Positions 34,289 through 45,252 of a stretch of 64,000 nucleotides of DNA are shown one piece after another. Source of the DNA: Hygrophila difformis (lineage: Eukaryota; Streptophyta; Magnoliopsida; Lamiales; Acanthaceae); NCBI GenBank assembly GCA_030278955.1, contig JAOANR010000013.1, positions 40,646,191-40,710,190 on the forward strand, given 5' to 3'. The stretch's first letter is position 1; each line of letters starts with the position of its first letter. The translations under genes were made by a program, and so were the position numbers. The notes beneath the pieces were generated by a model. The model searched no databases. It had not been told where the DNA came from and worked only from the letters and a program-made list of their open reading frames with translations.

Positions 34289-34948
34289 TGTTTGGCTCGG
34301 GTGTAGCCAAGGACCTTTTTCTCCTCAAGGGAGGCTACCGGAAAAGGATCAAACCGATTACGGGTTCGGATTAACAATAATGCGCCCACAATTGACTGAA
34401 TCTTCTTTGAATTGATCAACAATAACAAGATACAACGGAGAATCTGCCTGTTGTTAAGAAACAACGGCGGAATTCACCAAAAACAGGGAACCAAACTACC
34501 AGCTGCTAAGGAGCAACGGTGGATTTGGAAATGGTAACCGCTACAAACTAGGCTAGATTCTAAGGAAAGCTGTAAAGGAAAGCTGTAAAGAAAGCAGTAA
34601 AAATAACAAGGAATTAAACTTGATAAAAGTAATTTGGGGGTTGGATTGATCTCTCCGATTTTGAGTGTGTCGACCCCTATTTATAGCCGGAGCTGGAATA
34701 ACCGCTCTCCGGCTAACTCCTCTGAGCCGAATTCTTTCTCTCTTCAATTCGGTTGTTTTGGTTTCGGCTGTTTCTTCCTATTTCGGCCGAAATCTTCATC
34801 AGCTTTGATTCCCTCCCTTCGGTTCACTATGTACTTTCGGCCTTACTAATCTTGAGCCCATCTTCTTTTTGGACTTCCTCTTTCTTCCGGCCCATGTCTC
34901 ATGGCCCAATAGCTCTTTCGCGGCCCATTATTCCATATGGCCCCAACA
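34289..34948 (-). repeat. 5' LTR (right)
   Basis: It is the right long terminal repeat, 660 bp, TG...CA. The minus-strand TATA box CTATAAATAG lies at 34686-34677, which should drive the gag-pol genomic RNA toward lower coordinates. It is almost identical to the left LTR. Confidence 0.95.
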
Positions 34949-35104
34949 TAACCAAAACTAAAATCAGTGGACTGATCTATTTTGGTTCTATGGCAAAATT
35001 AAGGGGCCAAATGTTTGTTCATTTCCCATGAACATTGACACTCCAATAACAATTAATGGTAAATCTGTTAAGAACTTAGCGTATAACAAAACACGTTAAT
35101 TTTG

Positions 35105-35264
35105 GGATGAAGACTTAGCCCAAATGGTTAAGTCCCTTGACATTCAACGGAAGGTTGGAGGTTCGATTCCCCCCCAATCCCTTCCTTTTATTTCCCTTTG
35201 TAATTTTTGTGTCATGAGCCTCCACCATCCATTTCCTAGCCTGTATTGGTTGTTCAGCAAAAAA
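35105..35264 (+). mobile_element. tRNA-derived SINE
   Basis: Head GACTTAGCCCAAATGGTTAA (A-box-like), then GGAGGTTCGATTCCCC (B-box-like), then TTTGTAATTTTTGTGTCATG and an A-tail (CAGCAAAAAAAC). It is a fairly complete copy. Confidence 0.7.
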
Positions 35265-35747
35265 ACGTTAATTTTTTGACCCAGTTTTTTAAGGGAATCA
35301 GATTTGACCCAAGTGATCATATTTCTTAACCATCTCCTTTATTCTCATTTGTAATTTATGTGGCTTTGACCCTCTCACACCTTTGCCAAAACATAGGTAT
35401 ATGTCAATGTTAAGAAAATAATAATAAAAAAAGTACCACTTTTTTTAACAACTTGTATATATACAAAGAATATTATTAAATATTTAAATTAATGAAAGAA
35501 CAAATCCAATGTTACTATTGAAATGAGTACAAAATGTGGTAACCTTAAAGTGGAGTGTATAATGGAATTTGATTGGTGAAGAGGAGAGATGGATAGATAG
35601 ATAGAGCATAGGCCATATATAGTGAATAAAGGCATCGTGAAGACGGCGCCGTATATATGTGTAGCCACAAAAATTGACTGCCTGCTGTCCAATACCACTA
35701 GCTAGCTCCCTTGGTTGTTCCCCATGCCATGCATCCATGCATGCAGC

Positions 35748-35928
35748 ATACTTCTTCCGTGTCATTATTTTTGCTACGGACCAATTAAAAAAATTTAATA
35801 TTCTAAAATTACAAGATTAGACGAATCTAATAATATCTCAGACTATATTTTTTGTTGTATAATTATAATAAAAATTTGCGTCAAAATTAAATAATGAATA
35901 ATGTCAAAAAATCAAATGAAGTATACAA
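35748..35928. mobile_element. Stowaway-like MITE, degraded
   Basis: It starts at ATACTTCTTCCGTGTCATTA and ends at GTCAAAAAATCAAATGAAGTATAC. It shares the ATTAGACGAATCTAA and AATAATGAATAATGTC motifs with the other copies in this window. Confidence 0.55.
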
Positions 35929-36660
35929 CTAGTACTTCTCATCCATCTATTTTATTTATTTTTTATTATTTTTCTAATTTCGCCCAACTAGTAACTTTTT
36001 TTTTCCTTCAAATTTTAAAATGCTAGCTAGCGCCTACGAGGAATTATTACTCTTTTTCTTTTTTCTATTTGCACCATTCGTTGTATCGTCGGACGGAATA
36101 AATTCAATTTAATTTTAGGACTAATTAATAGGCTGTGGAGTGTGGACTGTCGTCTTTGCGGCTCTTCTTGGAATTATGCTTTCGAAAATAAATACCTACT
36201 CAGGGAGGATAAATGGGTCCCACTTAATTCTAGTATTATTAAATCCTAAATCTCTCCGAATAGCCGGCTAATGATTATATAATGCATGCGCTTCATCAGC
36301 TCCTTTTTACTATTATGAGTATATTCTTTTCTTTAATTTTTTTTTTCCTTTTTCCATATGTGTAAAGTGTAAACTGCATTATTGTGCCCGTCGTCACTTA
36401 ATTGGTCATGATTAATTTAGGTTTAATTTCCTTTTCTCATAATCAAAAGTTTACTACTACTATAGTACGTATATCATTAAGCATTAGTATTATTTTAAGG
36501 AACAACTATCCAGTTTCCAACATGCATGCATAACTCATCATTGAATGTGTATAAGATGACAAACATACATTATTGTATTATAATAGTACATACATGCTGC
36601 ATAGATATATATATATATAGAGGTGTGATGATATTTTTGGAGGAGGCATTGAAGGACTGA

Positions 36661-36795
36661 GAAATGGGTGGTGGGAGCTCATGCCACACAAATTACAAAT
36701 GAAAATAAAAGAGAGAAGGGGGCCGGTGGCTGGAACTTTCCAACCTTCCGTTGGAAGTCAAAGGACTTAACCACTTGGACTAAATCCTGTCCATA
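36661..36795 (-). mobile_element. tRNA-derived SINE
   Basis: The minus strand carries an A-box-like GATTTAGTCCAAGTGGTTAA, a weak B box, then CCGGCCCCC and TTTGTAATTTGTGTGGCATG. It is the reverse orientation of the family at 35105. Confidence 0.65.
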
Positions 36796-36976
36796 AATAC
36801 CATGGAATTCGAAAAAGTAGAGGAGCTACAGAACCCATAGCTAGTTCCTTTTCCTAATCCTATCTATAAGTCCTTATTTCAATTACTTTGAGTTGGATTT
36901 GACACTACCGCAGTATGTAGTAATCATGTGGTGTGGGGTTCTATTCTATGCATGATGTTTACTTCAATAAGTATTA

Positions 36977-37236
36977 CTCCCTTTTTGCCAGTTAAGATGT
37001 CATGTTTCATTTCTGCACATAATCCAATGCACTTTTTCAATCGTTAATATCTTAAAATATATACAACAAAAAATTATGTAAAATATATATTATAAAACTA
37101 CATGATTATACGATTCTAACAAGATCCAACTCGATTATTTTTTCTCAAAAATATACTTAGAATAATATTGAGTCAAAGTTAAACAATGAACAGTGCCAAA
37201 AAGTCAAACCAGACATCTTGCCTGAGACGGAGGGAG
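36977..37236. mobile_element. Stowaway-type MITE (260 bp)
   Basis: TA-flanked (36975-36976 and 37237-37238), starting CTCCCTTTTTGCC and ending GAGACGGAGGGAG. It is almost the same element as 37353-37612, with the same length. Confidence 0.8.
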
Positions 37237-37352
37237 TAGTAATTTCTAGTAGTGTGTGATTGATTACTGCAGCTTACATGTAGGTATAGATATATAGATT
37301 GTCTATATCTATTCTTTTTAACATACACACACAAATGAGAGAATATATACTA

Positions 37353-37612
37353 CTCCTTCGTTCCATTTAAGATGTTTTGTTTGATTTCTGCACACAATTC
37401 AATGCACTTTTTAAATCGATTATATCTCAAAATATATATAAGAAAAAAATTATGTGAAATATATATTCTAAAACTACACGAATAGACGAATCTAACAAGA
37501 CCGAACTCGAATATTTTTTTTTAAATATTTACTTGCAATAATATTGAGTCAAAGTTAAACAATGAACAGTGCCAAAAAGTCAAACATGACGTCTGAAGTG
37601 GGACGGATGGAG
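37353..37612. mobile_element. Stowaway-type MITE (260 bp)
   Basis: TA-flanked, starting CTCCTTCGTTCC and ending GGGACGGATGGAG. It shares an identical body plan with 36977-37236: TTTGATTTCTGCACA, AATATTGAGTCAAAGTTAAA, GTGCCAAAAAGTCAAAC. Confidence 0.8.
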
Positions 37613-38059
37613 TAGTTGCGATCGATCATATCATCATATCCATATGCAAATTTGGGATATGATGTTAGAAAACTGCATGCACACTTCGTCTTTTTTAGTT
37701 TGCATTGTGATTGAAACCCCTTATACTATATAATTAATTTCCCAAATAAATTTTAAGATGAAGAAGCTAACTAAGGCCACTTTAATTCAATTCAAGTCGG
37801 CATTACTGATTTTGCCTAGAAAGAAACTCCAAAATTCATCTGTCTGTCGTGACTAATCATGTGAAGACAAAAGATGAAAAGGTTGTTGAAGTATATATAT
37901 AGAGTACTGGTGCAGGCAGGCAAGTGGGAACAATAATTTTTTAGGCAGTATTCACTTCACCTGTATGTGTATGCGTGATCATGAGCATGAGTTGGGCTTC
38001 ACTGGCGCTATCCCTCATCATTAATATATTACTATAAATTATATAAGAAATATATATAT

Positions 38060-38234
38060 CACTACTAGAAAAAATCCGGATTCGGTTGCTAAAATTGTGA
38101 TAGCTAACGAGTTTCGATCGCTAAAATTATGGTCATCACTAACGAATTTCGGTCGCAAATTCGGTCGCTAACCCCTTTAGCTACTGAATTTTACCAATTT
38201 TTTTCGATCGCTAAAACAAAAAATTATTGTAGTG
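38060..38234. mobile_element. CACTA (En/Spm) MITE, 175 bp
   Basis: It begins CACTACTAGAAAAAATCC and ends ATTATTGTAGTG, with a 3 bp duplication TAT on each side (38057-38059, 38235-38237). The interior has repeated TTCGGTCGCTAA and CGATCGCTAAA motifs, typical of CACTA subterminal repeats. Confidence 0.85.
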
Positions 38235-38925
38235 TATATATATCTTATAAAATGATTTGATAAATTTAAAAACATTCTACTCCATTATACTTCTTCGGTG
38301 CCTTTATAATTGATAAGTAGTAATTTTAATTCTATTTTTTAATATAATTATATTTTATAAAATAAAATATAATCAAGTGGGATTTTATTGAATTCATATA
38401 ATCGTATAGATTTAGAATATTAATTTTTCATAATTTTTATTTATGTACAATGTAAGTTATTAAAAATTAAAAATAAATAATAGTAGAGTATAGGAAATAT
38501 GGGTGCGTAATCAATATTAAGAACTAAAAGTAGTACTTTTATTTATTATATTTATTTAAATTAAAATTATGGATGAACGGGGAGTGTGTAAAGAGAGCAA
38601 TCATTTGCTTATTAATGTGTAGATATGTAAACGACAAAATGAAACTAAGCCTCCTTGCAACTAATTAATTATTTGCAGTTGCCAGGCAAGTTAGTCAAAA
38701 TTGGACAGTATCGAATATCGATAGTTTGAATAACCAGTTTTTCCCATTGAATTTATATGTATATTTTTAAGTAGGTTAAGCATGGCCGCATATTTATTAA
38801 AAAATGAGCGATGGACTAATAAGAGGTACTCAAAATCTATTATTTATACACACATTTATGTAATAATAATCAACTCTCATATTGGCTCCTAAAAAAAAAA
38901 AGAAAATTCTCATACTGGGTTGAAG

Positions 38926-39108
38926 ATTTACTTTAATGGTCAAGTCTCCCGTCTCTCAATCATAGTGTGAGCCGGTGTCAGTCCGGCATGAGCGGCATCG
39001 GCTGACACATATGTTGGGATTCGATTCCTACCCGGCCCACTATCCCTCCCCTTTGTAATTGTATGATTTAGACTCTCACACACCTTTTACCGATACTCTC
39101 ACTTTAAT
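38926..39108 (+). mobile_element. tRNA-derived SINE
   Basis: GATTTACTTTAATGGTCAAG (A-box-like), then GGGATTCGATTCCTACCCGG (B-box-like), CTATCCCTCCCCTTTGTAAT and an AATAAATAAAAAAAA tail. An inserted stem (GTCAGTCCGGCATG...GCATCGGCTGAC) lies between the boxes. Confidence 0.65.
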
Positions 39109-39547
39109 AAATAAAAAAAATCATATTAATTATCCATCCTGCTAGAATACTACTGGTACAGACTAACAGAAGCGTGACACATTTTTTAAATCCAAACTAA
39201 TGTTTAGTTTATTTAGTAGAGCTCCGTAAAATGCAGGTCAAACATTTCATTCAGGACCACGATTTCCCGGCGGTAAATGTTCGATTTTGCATGCCATTTT
39301 TAGTCGCCTTCTATAATGACACACACACACACACGTACGTATACAGAGGTAAGTTGGGGTGTAGATTGTAATGGATATGTATGTTTTGTGATGTGTGTCC
39401 GTTAATAATATGATGGATAATTAATTTCCTATTTTAGGAATTAAATGTATTAGTACATATTATGAAAAGCAATGCAAATTGAATAATACTACATATTATG
39501 TGTAAGTTTTCTTGTGATTAATATATCATGCATCACATCTTATGAAT

Positions 39548-39683
39548 GAGGAGTACTTAGCTTAGTGGTCAATCCCCAGACTCCCAATCTTCATGTTCGA
39601 ATTCGATTTCCCATCCGGCCCCCAGCTATTCATTTCCTTTATTCCTTTATAATTTGTATGGCATGAACTCCTACCATCTAATC
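39548..39683 (+). mobile_element. tRNA-derived SINE
   Basis: TACTTAGCTTAGTGGTCAAT (A-box-like), GTTCGAATTCGATTTCCC (B-box-like), CCGGCCCC, then TTATAATTTGTATGGCATG. It belongs to the same superfamily as the neighbouring copy. Confidence 0.65.
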
Positions 39684-40229
39684 TTCTAATTGTGCATAGT
39701 TTGAAAAGTTTGCAACACAACTACGATATCATCACATAAAGTATTTGATTCATCACATTTTGCACATGCCAAAAAACCCTATACAGGCAGTGATACATAA
39801 TGTAAATTAATCAATAAGTAAACTCAAATGTAACAATATAGGTTATCTGTTTCGACTCTTCAAAAAAAAAATTTATAGTCAGTGCATGAGCATGATACTT
39901 GGTCTGCCTGTATAGCTATTGCGTAAAATAAAGATTTAAAACATCATGCATGCTGACAAGGCACAAGTACAAGCACAACACATACTAAGAATTTCTTACA
40001 CCAATATAATGGGGGGGCTACGTGTTTAAAAATTTCACAATCTCATCCCTCAAGACTGCAAAAACACATGATAGTAGTAATAATTATTACCGGCATTACT
40101 CATCATTAGCTAAATGGACAGAAATCACAAATAACTTAATGTCATGCGCATGCTTCTCGTTAGCTCGAGAATACGCACACTAACACCTCACGTACATGGT
40201 TCTGCGACCATATATTATCGTGTCTTAAA

Positions 40230-40886
40230 TCAATTATTACCGGAGTCGAAATACTTGTCATAGTCGATGAAACCGGAAGCACTTGCATAATGATCCGAGT
40301 AACCAGAACCCGAATCCTGATGTTGCTGTTGTTGTTGTTGTGGCGCCACAGCATTATTCCCAGCAGATGGCGAGTAATAACCCGCCATCGACTGGGTGCT
40401 GGAAGATCCGTATCCGGATGGAGGGTTGCTGCCGCCATAGAGAGCTGAGGTCAAGTAAGGGAAGTCGGCATCATTGCTGGACGACAGCAGCTGTGCATAC
40501 TGTTGAAGCCCTGGGAATGTGTTGTGCATCATGGGATCATTCGCTGCCGGGATTTGATGACGTGGCATGTGGGCCTGATGATGATGGTGGTAATGATCTG
40601 GCGGGTACACGGTGGATGCACCCCCCACGTGCCCGCTTGATGAGGAGTCGTCGTTGCAGCGTAGCTCGGTCTTCCCTTGGACGCGTTCGGGGAAGTTGAG
40701 CTTCGCTTTGGCGCCTTTGAACCTTAGAGCCGCGTTATCGTATGCTAGGGCCGCGTCCTCAGCTGTGTCGAACGTGCCGAGCCAAACACGGGCCGCCTTC
40801 TTCGGATCGCGGATTTCGGCTGCCCATTTTCCCCATGGCCTTTGCCTCACTCCTCTATAGTGTTTCTTCGTCGTGCCTTGAGTCAT
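40230..40886 (-). CDS. AP2/ERF transcription factor (ERF group X, RAP2.6L/ERF113-like)
   Basis: A single-exon frame of 218 residues starts at the ATG at 40886. The AP2 domain spans about residues 9-66 ([19 protein letters not shown], then [19 protein letters not shown]). Ala and Asp are at the ERF-type positions in WAAEIRD, and the domain is followed by [10 protein letters not shown], as in group X members. It should bind GCC-box-type DNA in the nucleus and regulate stress, wounding or regeneration genes. The C-terminal half is low complexity: Ser-rich, a His tract ([10 protein letters not shown]) and a Gln tract encoded by CAA/CAG/CAC repeats. The domain starts only eight residues from Met1, shorter than many relatives, so an additional upstream exon cannot be excluded, although none is apparent. 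Confidence 0.92.
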   Translation of the reverse strand: MTQGTTKKHYRGVRQRPWGKWAAEIRDPKKAARVWLGTFDTAEDAALAYDNAALRFKGAKAKLNFPERVQGKTELRCNDDSSSSGHVGGASTVYPPDHYHHHHQAHMPRHQIPAANDPMMHNTFPGLQQYAQLLSSSNDADFPYLTSALYGGSNPPSGYGSSSTQSMAGYYSPSAGNNAVAPQQQQQQHQDSGSGYSDHYASASGFIDYDKYFDSGNN

Positions 40887-42400
40887 TTGGTGGTTTGGAA
40901 TGAGTTCAATGCGGGGAATGTGTTAGGATTTAAAGAGAAATAAGAAAGGCAATGAAGAGATTCTTGTAGTATTAATTACTACTATTTTATCGGTGCAATG
41001 GTTGAAGAAATGATACATTATATAAGATAAGATGGTGCAATGTATTAACAAAAAACATAAGATGCACAATGTAGGCATTAAAACACAGCTATAGACATAA
41101 TGCCTAAAAAGGGGATCGGTCACATCATTATACTTGAGTTGATAATCGAATAAATACCTATTTATGTAGATGAATAGCCATCTTATAAATACGGAAAATA
41201 TTAAATTGTGTACCATAGTCCATACATATAATCTATCAATTTTATGTCCTAACCCCAAAAAAAAAAGACACTAATACTAATACTTATAATGTAGGAATAA
41301 ATTTCTACTACATTCTAAATTGCAGCATCTTATTTAATGGTTGATGTTGGAATGACAATGCATTAGTTTGTTTTATCATGTCCGTGGAATTTTATTTCTT
41401 TGTTTTAAGATTGTTGGAGGGCTAGTCAATATGATTAGTCTTAATTTTCAGATCAAATTTTTTGTGTGATAAATCTTGAAACTCTCAACGGTCATTTGTT
41501 TATACATTAATTCTTATAACGTTCCCATCATTTTTTTTTTCATAAAATGATCGAAGCCTAAAAGATTTAGAAAATTATGTTATAGGGAATCAAAGAAAAC
41601 TATGAAAGATTAAGACACTAGGCTAGATCCCAAATCCCTTAGTTTGATTGTATCAAATGTAAAATTTTGAATAATCCTCCGTGTAATAGCTTAGATATAA
41701 CCTAGAATGCACACAGTCGCTTGATCAAATACATTATTGAATTGACACGTGAAGCAAGAATTCTAATCCAAATATAAATTCCAGGAAAATCAAATCAAAA
41801 GGCAAAAACTTCTATGTGATTTCGGGTGAAAGGGTTTTTAGTCACATTTATTCATAGCCAATCTAACGACGGTATGTATTGAAACAATTTATAAATTGTT
41901 TAAAAAATATAATCAACTTGTGATAAGAAGACATGAACAGTACAATGAAAATGAAGTCCACTTAGAACAACTGACTATCCAATTTGCAAACAAGATAATA
42001 CAAATCATCAAGCACCTGTAAGATCTTTACTAAACACCAACTAGAAAGACCAAAAACCCACATAAACATAGGTGGGGGGGAAAAAAAAGTTTAGATCTTG
42101 TCGAAAACCCGCAATATTTTGGCAGTACACACATCAGGAAATTGAACAAAACAATTCATCGTCAATAAATTAGAAGCTTATACAGAAAACGACAAAGCTA
42201 TGAGTTAGATTTCAATTTGGTAGGCGCAAAAATTATTGAAAAAAAAAAAGAAAAAAGAAAAAAGAAAAAGACAGTGTCGACATCTGAACAAGAACGAAGA
42301 ATTGCCACACTCAAACTCTCTACATCAAATTCAAAGCAGACGACGTGTTGGGATTGACTTATAATTTGAACGAGATAACGCAGGAAAAAAATTATACTAT
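40887..42400. other. upstream region of the ERF gene
   Basis: AT-rich 1.5 kb containing the presumed ERF promoter (minus orientation). I see no clear TATA box or MITE ends. The short frames present have no family resemblance. Confidence 0.45.
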
Positions 42401-42827
42401 TCAAACAGGCAAGTGTGTCGACGTGTATACACTTGTGAGATTCTTACATGTGAAACACCTAATGTCCAATAATTTGTCTTGAAAGAAAGATCCAGACACA
42501 GTTGGACAGTCCTTTACGGAAAGTAACACACATACAATACAATGAACCTGGCTTCTAAATAAGCCCACCAGTATCATCACCATACCTTGTGCCTTCTTAT
42601 CTTTCCACATTCTTTTCCTTATTCTTGTCCTGACAATTACTACTAGTACTACACACTACTTCACACTATTCACTAGGGTTGAAATTAATCCATCAAACTA
42701 GATCACTTTAACCACACAAAAAAAGTAGGGTAATTTGGAATTTGTAAAAAGAGAGAGTTTTCTTGATTTTTTTGTTCAAGTTGAACTATAGTGTGTGCTT
42801 TTTGTAACTTTATATGTGTGTGAAGTA

Positions 42828-43001
42828 CTATGAAGCTAAGGTACCTTGATCTTGTTGAACTTCTTGAGTAGTCTCTGTGGCGGTGCCGGGATCTTTATGA
42901 GTGGCGGCGCCGCCGGTGATTCTGGTAGGGCCGGGGAACATGGTGGAAGAGCCGTCGTTTTCTCCACCATTAGTGCCGCCTAGCCCCGCCGTTGCTTCCA
43001 T
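42828..43001 (-). CDS. weak candidate small protein, unrecognised
   Basis: From an ATG at 43001 a GC-richer frame reads MEATAGLGGTNGGENDGSST, continuing with a Gly/Thr-rich sequence to QDQGTLAS and a stop at 42828. A GT donor after QDQ (CAAG|GTACC) could instead splice to about 42630, where the frame would end after two more residues. A TATATA with typical spacing lies upstream at about 43083-43089. It differs sharply in composition from its AT-rich surroundings. No family is recognised, so it is a candidate gene start only. Confidence 0.3.
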   Translation of the reverse strand: MEATAGLGGTNGGENDGSSTMFPGPTRITGGAATHKDPGTATETTQEVQQDQGTLAS

Positions 43002-43034
43002 AGGAAGTGGCCGCTTTCCATGCCGCCGATCCAC

Positions 43035-45252
43035 TTTCTTTGGAGTGTGTGTGCTCTTTCCTTAGAAGTATTCCTCGGACTACTATATATTGGTTATAAA
43101 TCCAACTGAGATCTTGTGTGTGGCTTCGGTTTTTATTTTTTTATTTTTGTTTTTTTATTATTTTTTTAAATTTTTAATGTTTTCCTTGTTCATATATGAG
43201 TTGAGGTCTACATCAACAAGCTAAGAAGAAGGTAAGAGGTAGAATTGGAGTAATGTCTAAATGGAAACTAAAGGGTCTCTTTCCATAGAGGAAAAGAGGA
43301 AAATGAAAAGAGAGGAAAAAAATTCTAGGGTTGGGAGGGGGAGGGGGAGAGGGAGAGGGTTTCCTAGTGGCATGTGGGCTTTTGTTTCTTTATTTCTCCC
43401 CTATTATACTTCCCTATTATAAGGCAAATTATGTTGGCACTTGGCATGAGGGATCATTTCAAAAATAAGCAAAAAGGGTATATATATATAGAAATACAAA
43501 TGAAGAAGTAACCAAGAAAAACACAAGTGTATAAATATGTAGTCTGGTATAGACAGATCTGGGTTTTGATTATTACATAAAAGCATATGGATGTTTACAG
43601 ACAATAAGGAAGTACTGATGCAAGAAGTAGACATATATCATGGAAATGACAAACATAACTTTGACCAAATGGCATATATTGTATGCATCTCGATCGAGTG
43701 TGAAAGGAGGCAGGGATAGATGTGTGTGTAGTTTTGGCCATTTGTCTTGATCTAATTAAGATGCATGCTTATCTGTGGTCGATCTGCTTGTCCGATTCTT
43801 TCTGTGATGTTTTTTTTTATTTCTTCTCGTTTTCCCTCTCTCATTATATATTGAAATATGTAAGAACTACCTAATAAAAAATTGGATTAAACAATGTTAA
43901 ATCTATTTGTACTGCATTTCACTCTTCTCACTGACCTTTAAAATGTGTTAAAATTAGTTTCCACATCGTAGATGTTACATTGGAACTCCGCTCACTGATC
44001 ACTTCTTATCAATTGGTTAGTTATGTTCGGACTCCCTTGAAGTGCATTCATTTTTTTTTTTTTTTTTTTTTTTGGATTTTGAGTTGGAAGGCGATTACAC
44101 GTTTCTAGTAGGCCTTTAGTTACCTAACTTGCATATGACCTAAACCTAAAGTCCTGGTTTGAATTAATTTCTAGTCATTATTGACTGGATATTTTGGTGG
44201 AAAAATGAACCATAAACAACTGTTGATGTGGTCTAATTAAATGGATTGAATTACATTCAAACCGCCCTCTGACCTTTCATGTTTGAATTTTCCCATAACA
44301 TAATAATTCCGATTTGGTTTGGGTGCTGAAGTGTTGAAATAGTGTTTTGTATATGTTGAATGAGTACTTTGTATGTGCTGAGTGTTATTGCACAACTCAA
44401 ACTCCATTAAATATCCATCACACACCTCATTAACACCCAACACACACCTCATCGTGTCAGCATGGCCAGTACCTGTTGTATGTCACTACTCATTCAACAC
44501 CCGTTTCAAATCCTACAATCATATTCAATTCGGCAATAGATCGAATCAATGTACGTGATTTATTAATGGAAAATCATTTGTGTCAATTCATTAATTTTGT
44601 CAATTCGTTCTACAAATGATTTGTGTGTAATGACTATTCGAGAAACGACGACGACGACTTGTTCAACTTGATATGATAATTAATCTTCTCCTGTTCCGGA
44701 TTTTGAGTGATTTTTCTTCGATCTTTTAACTTTACTTGGTGTTGGCACAATTGATTTGAAATGGACATCCTCTCTATCTATATATGTGAAGTATATACTA
44801 TACAGATCTCTGCGTTAACACTCTAGCTCGATCTACAGTTGTACATGCATGTACACCTTTTGAATTTTTCGTGGTCGTTTTCTTTGCTGTTTTGGGCACT
44901 ATACACGAACAATAATATATCTTCTATATAATAAATCCTGAATACTTTTTGGCATGTTCTGACTGTATTGCCTTTATTGAATCTTATAATTTTATCTTAA
45001 TTTTTATTAAAAAATATAAACTCAAGGTTACATCTGTAAATCACTATAAAGCACCATAAAACATATCTACGGTTATTATCACGACACATCATAAACGCCA
45101 CATCATCCTCTCAAAAATATCAGATGCTGACATGTGGTATCTATAAAAATAATCTTGAATTAATTTAGTCTATTTTAAATATTCTTAAAAAACATCCTTC
45201 TAAGATTTCATCTATATTTAGAAAATAAATCTATATAGAGGTACTAACTAAA
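43035..45252. other. intergenic, no gene seen
   Basis: It includes a G/A-rich tract at about 43325-43365 (GGGAGGGGGAGGGGGAGAGG), a long poly-T at about 44050-44073 and otherwise AT-rich DNA. No transposon termini were found. Confidence 0.5.

Larger units (their letters stand above)
22392..34953 (-). mobile_element. young Tat-lineage Ty3/Gypsy LTR retrotransposon with antisense PMD gene
   Basis: The element spans 22397-34948 and is flanked by a perfect 5 bp duplication TAACC (22392-22396 and 34949-34953). Its LTRs (659 and 660 bp) start TG and end CA and differ by only about two or three changes. Its genomic RNA runs on the minus strand: 5' LTR at right, gag-protease 34264-30905, pol 30908-27535, then a plus-strand antisense four-exon PMD gene 26525-23265, then the 3' LTR at left. 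The second RNase H domain, the absence of a chromodomain and the extra ORF between pol and 3' LTR place it in the Tat/Retand-type clade. Pol is interrupted twice, so this copy is unlikely to move by itself. Confidence 0.95.
34954..40229. other. intergenic region rich in SINEs and MITEs
   Basis: No coding region is supportable in these 5.3 kb. It contains four SINE copies, three Stowaway-like MITEs and one CACTA MITE (each listed), plus AT microsatellite and an AC tract at about 39317-39332. The right end should include the ERF 3' UTR. Confidence 0.6.

Noticed and set aside
42401..42610. Minus-strand 69-codon frame as a gene
   Set aside because: It begins at a non-convincing start, has no recognisable motif, and may be 3' UTR of the weak candidate at 42828-43001.
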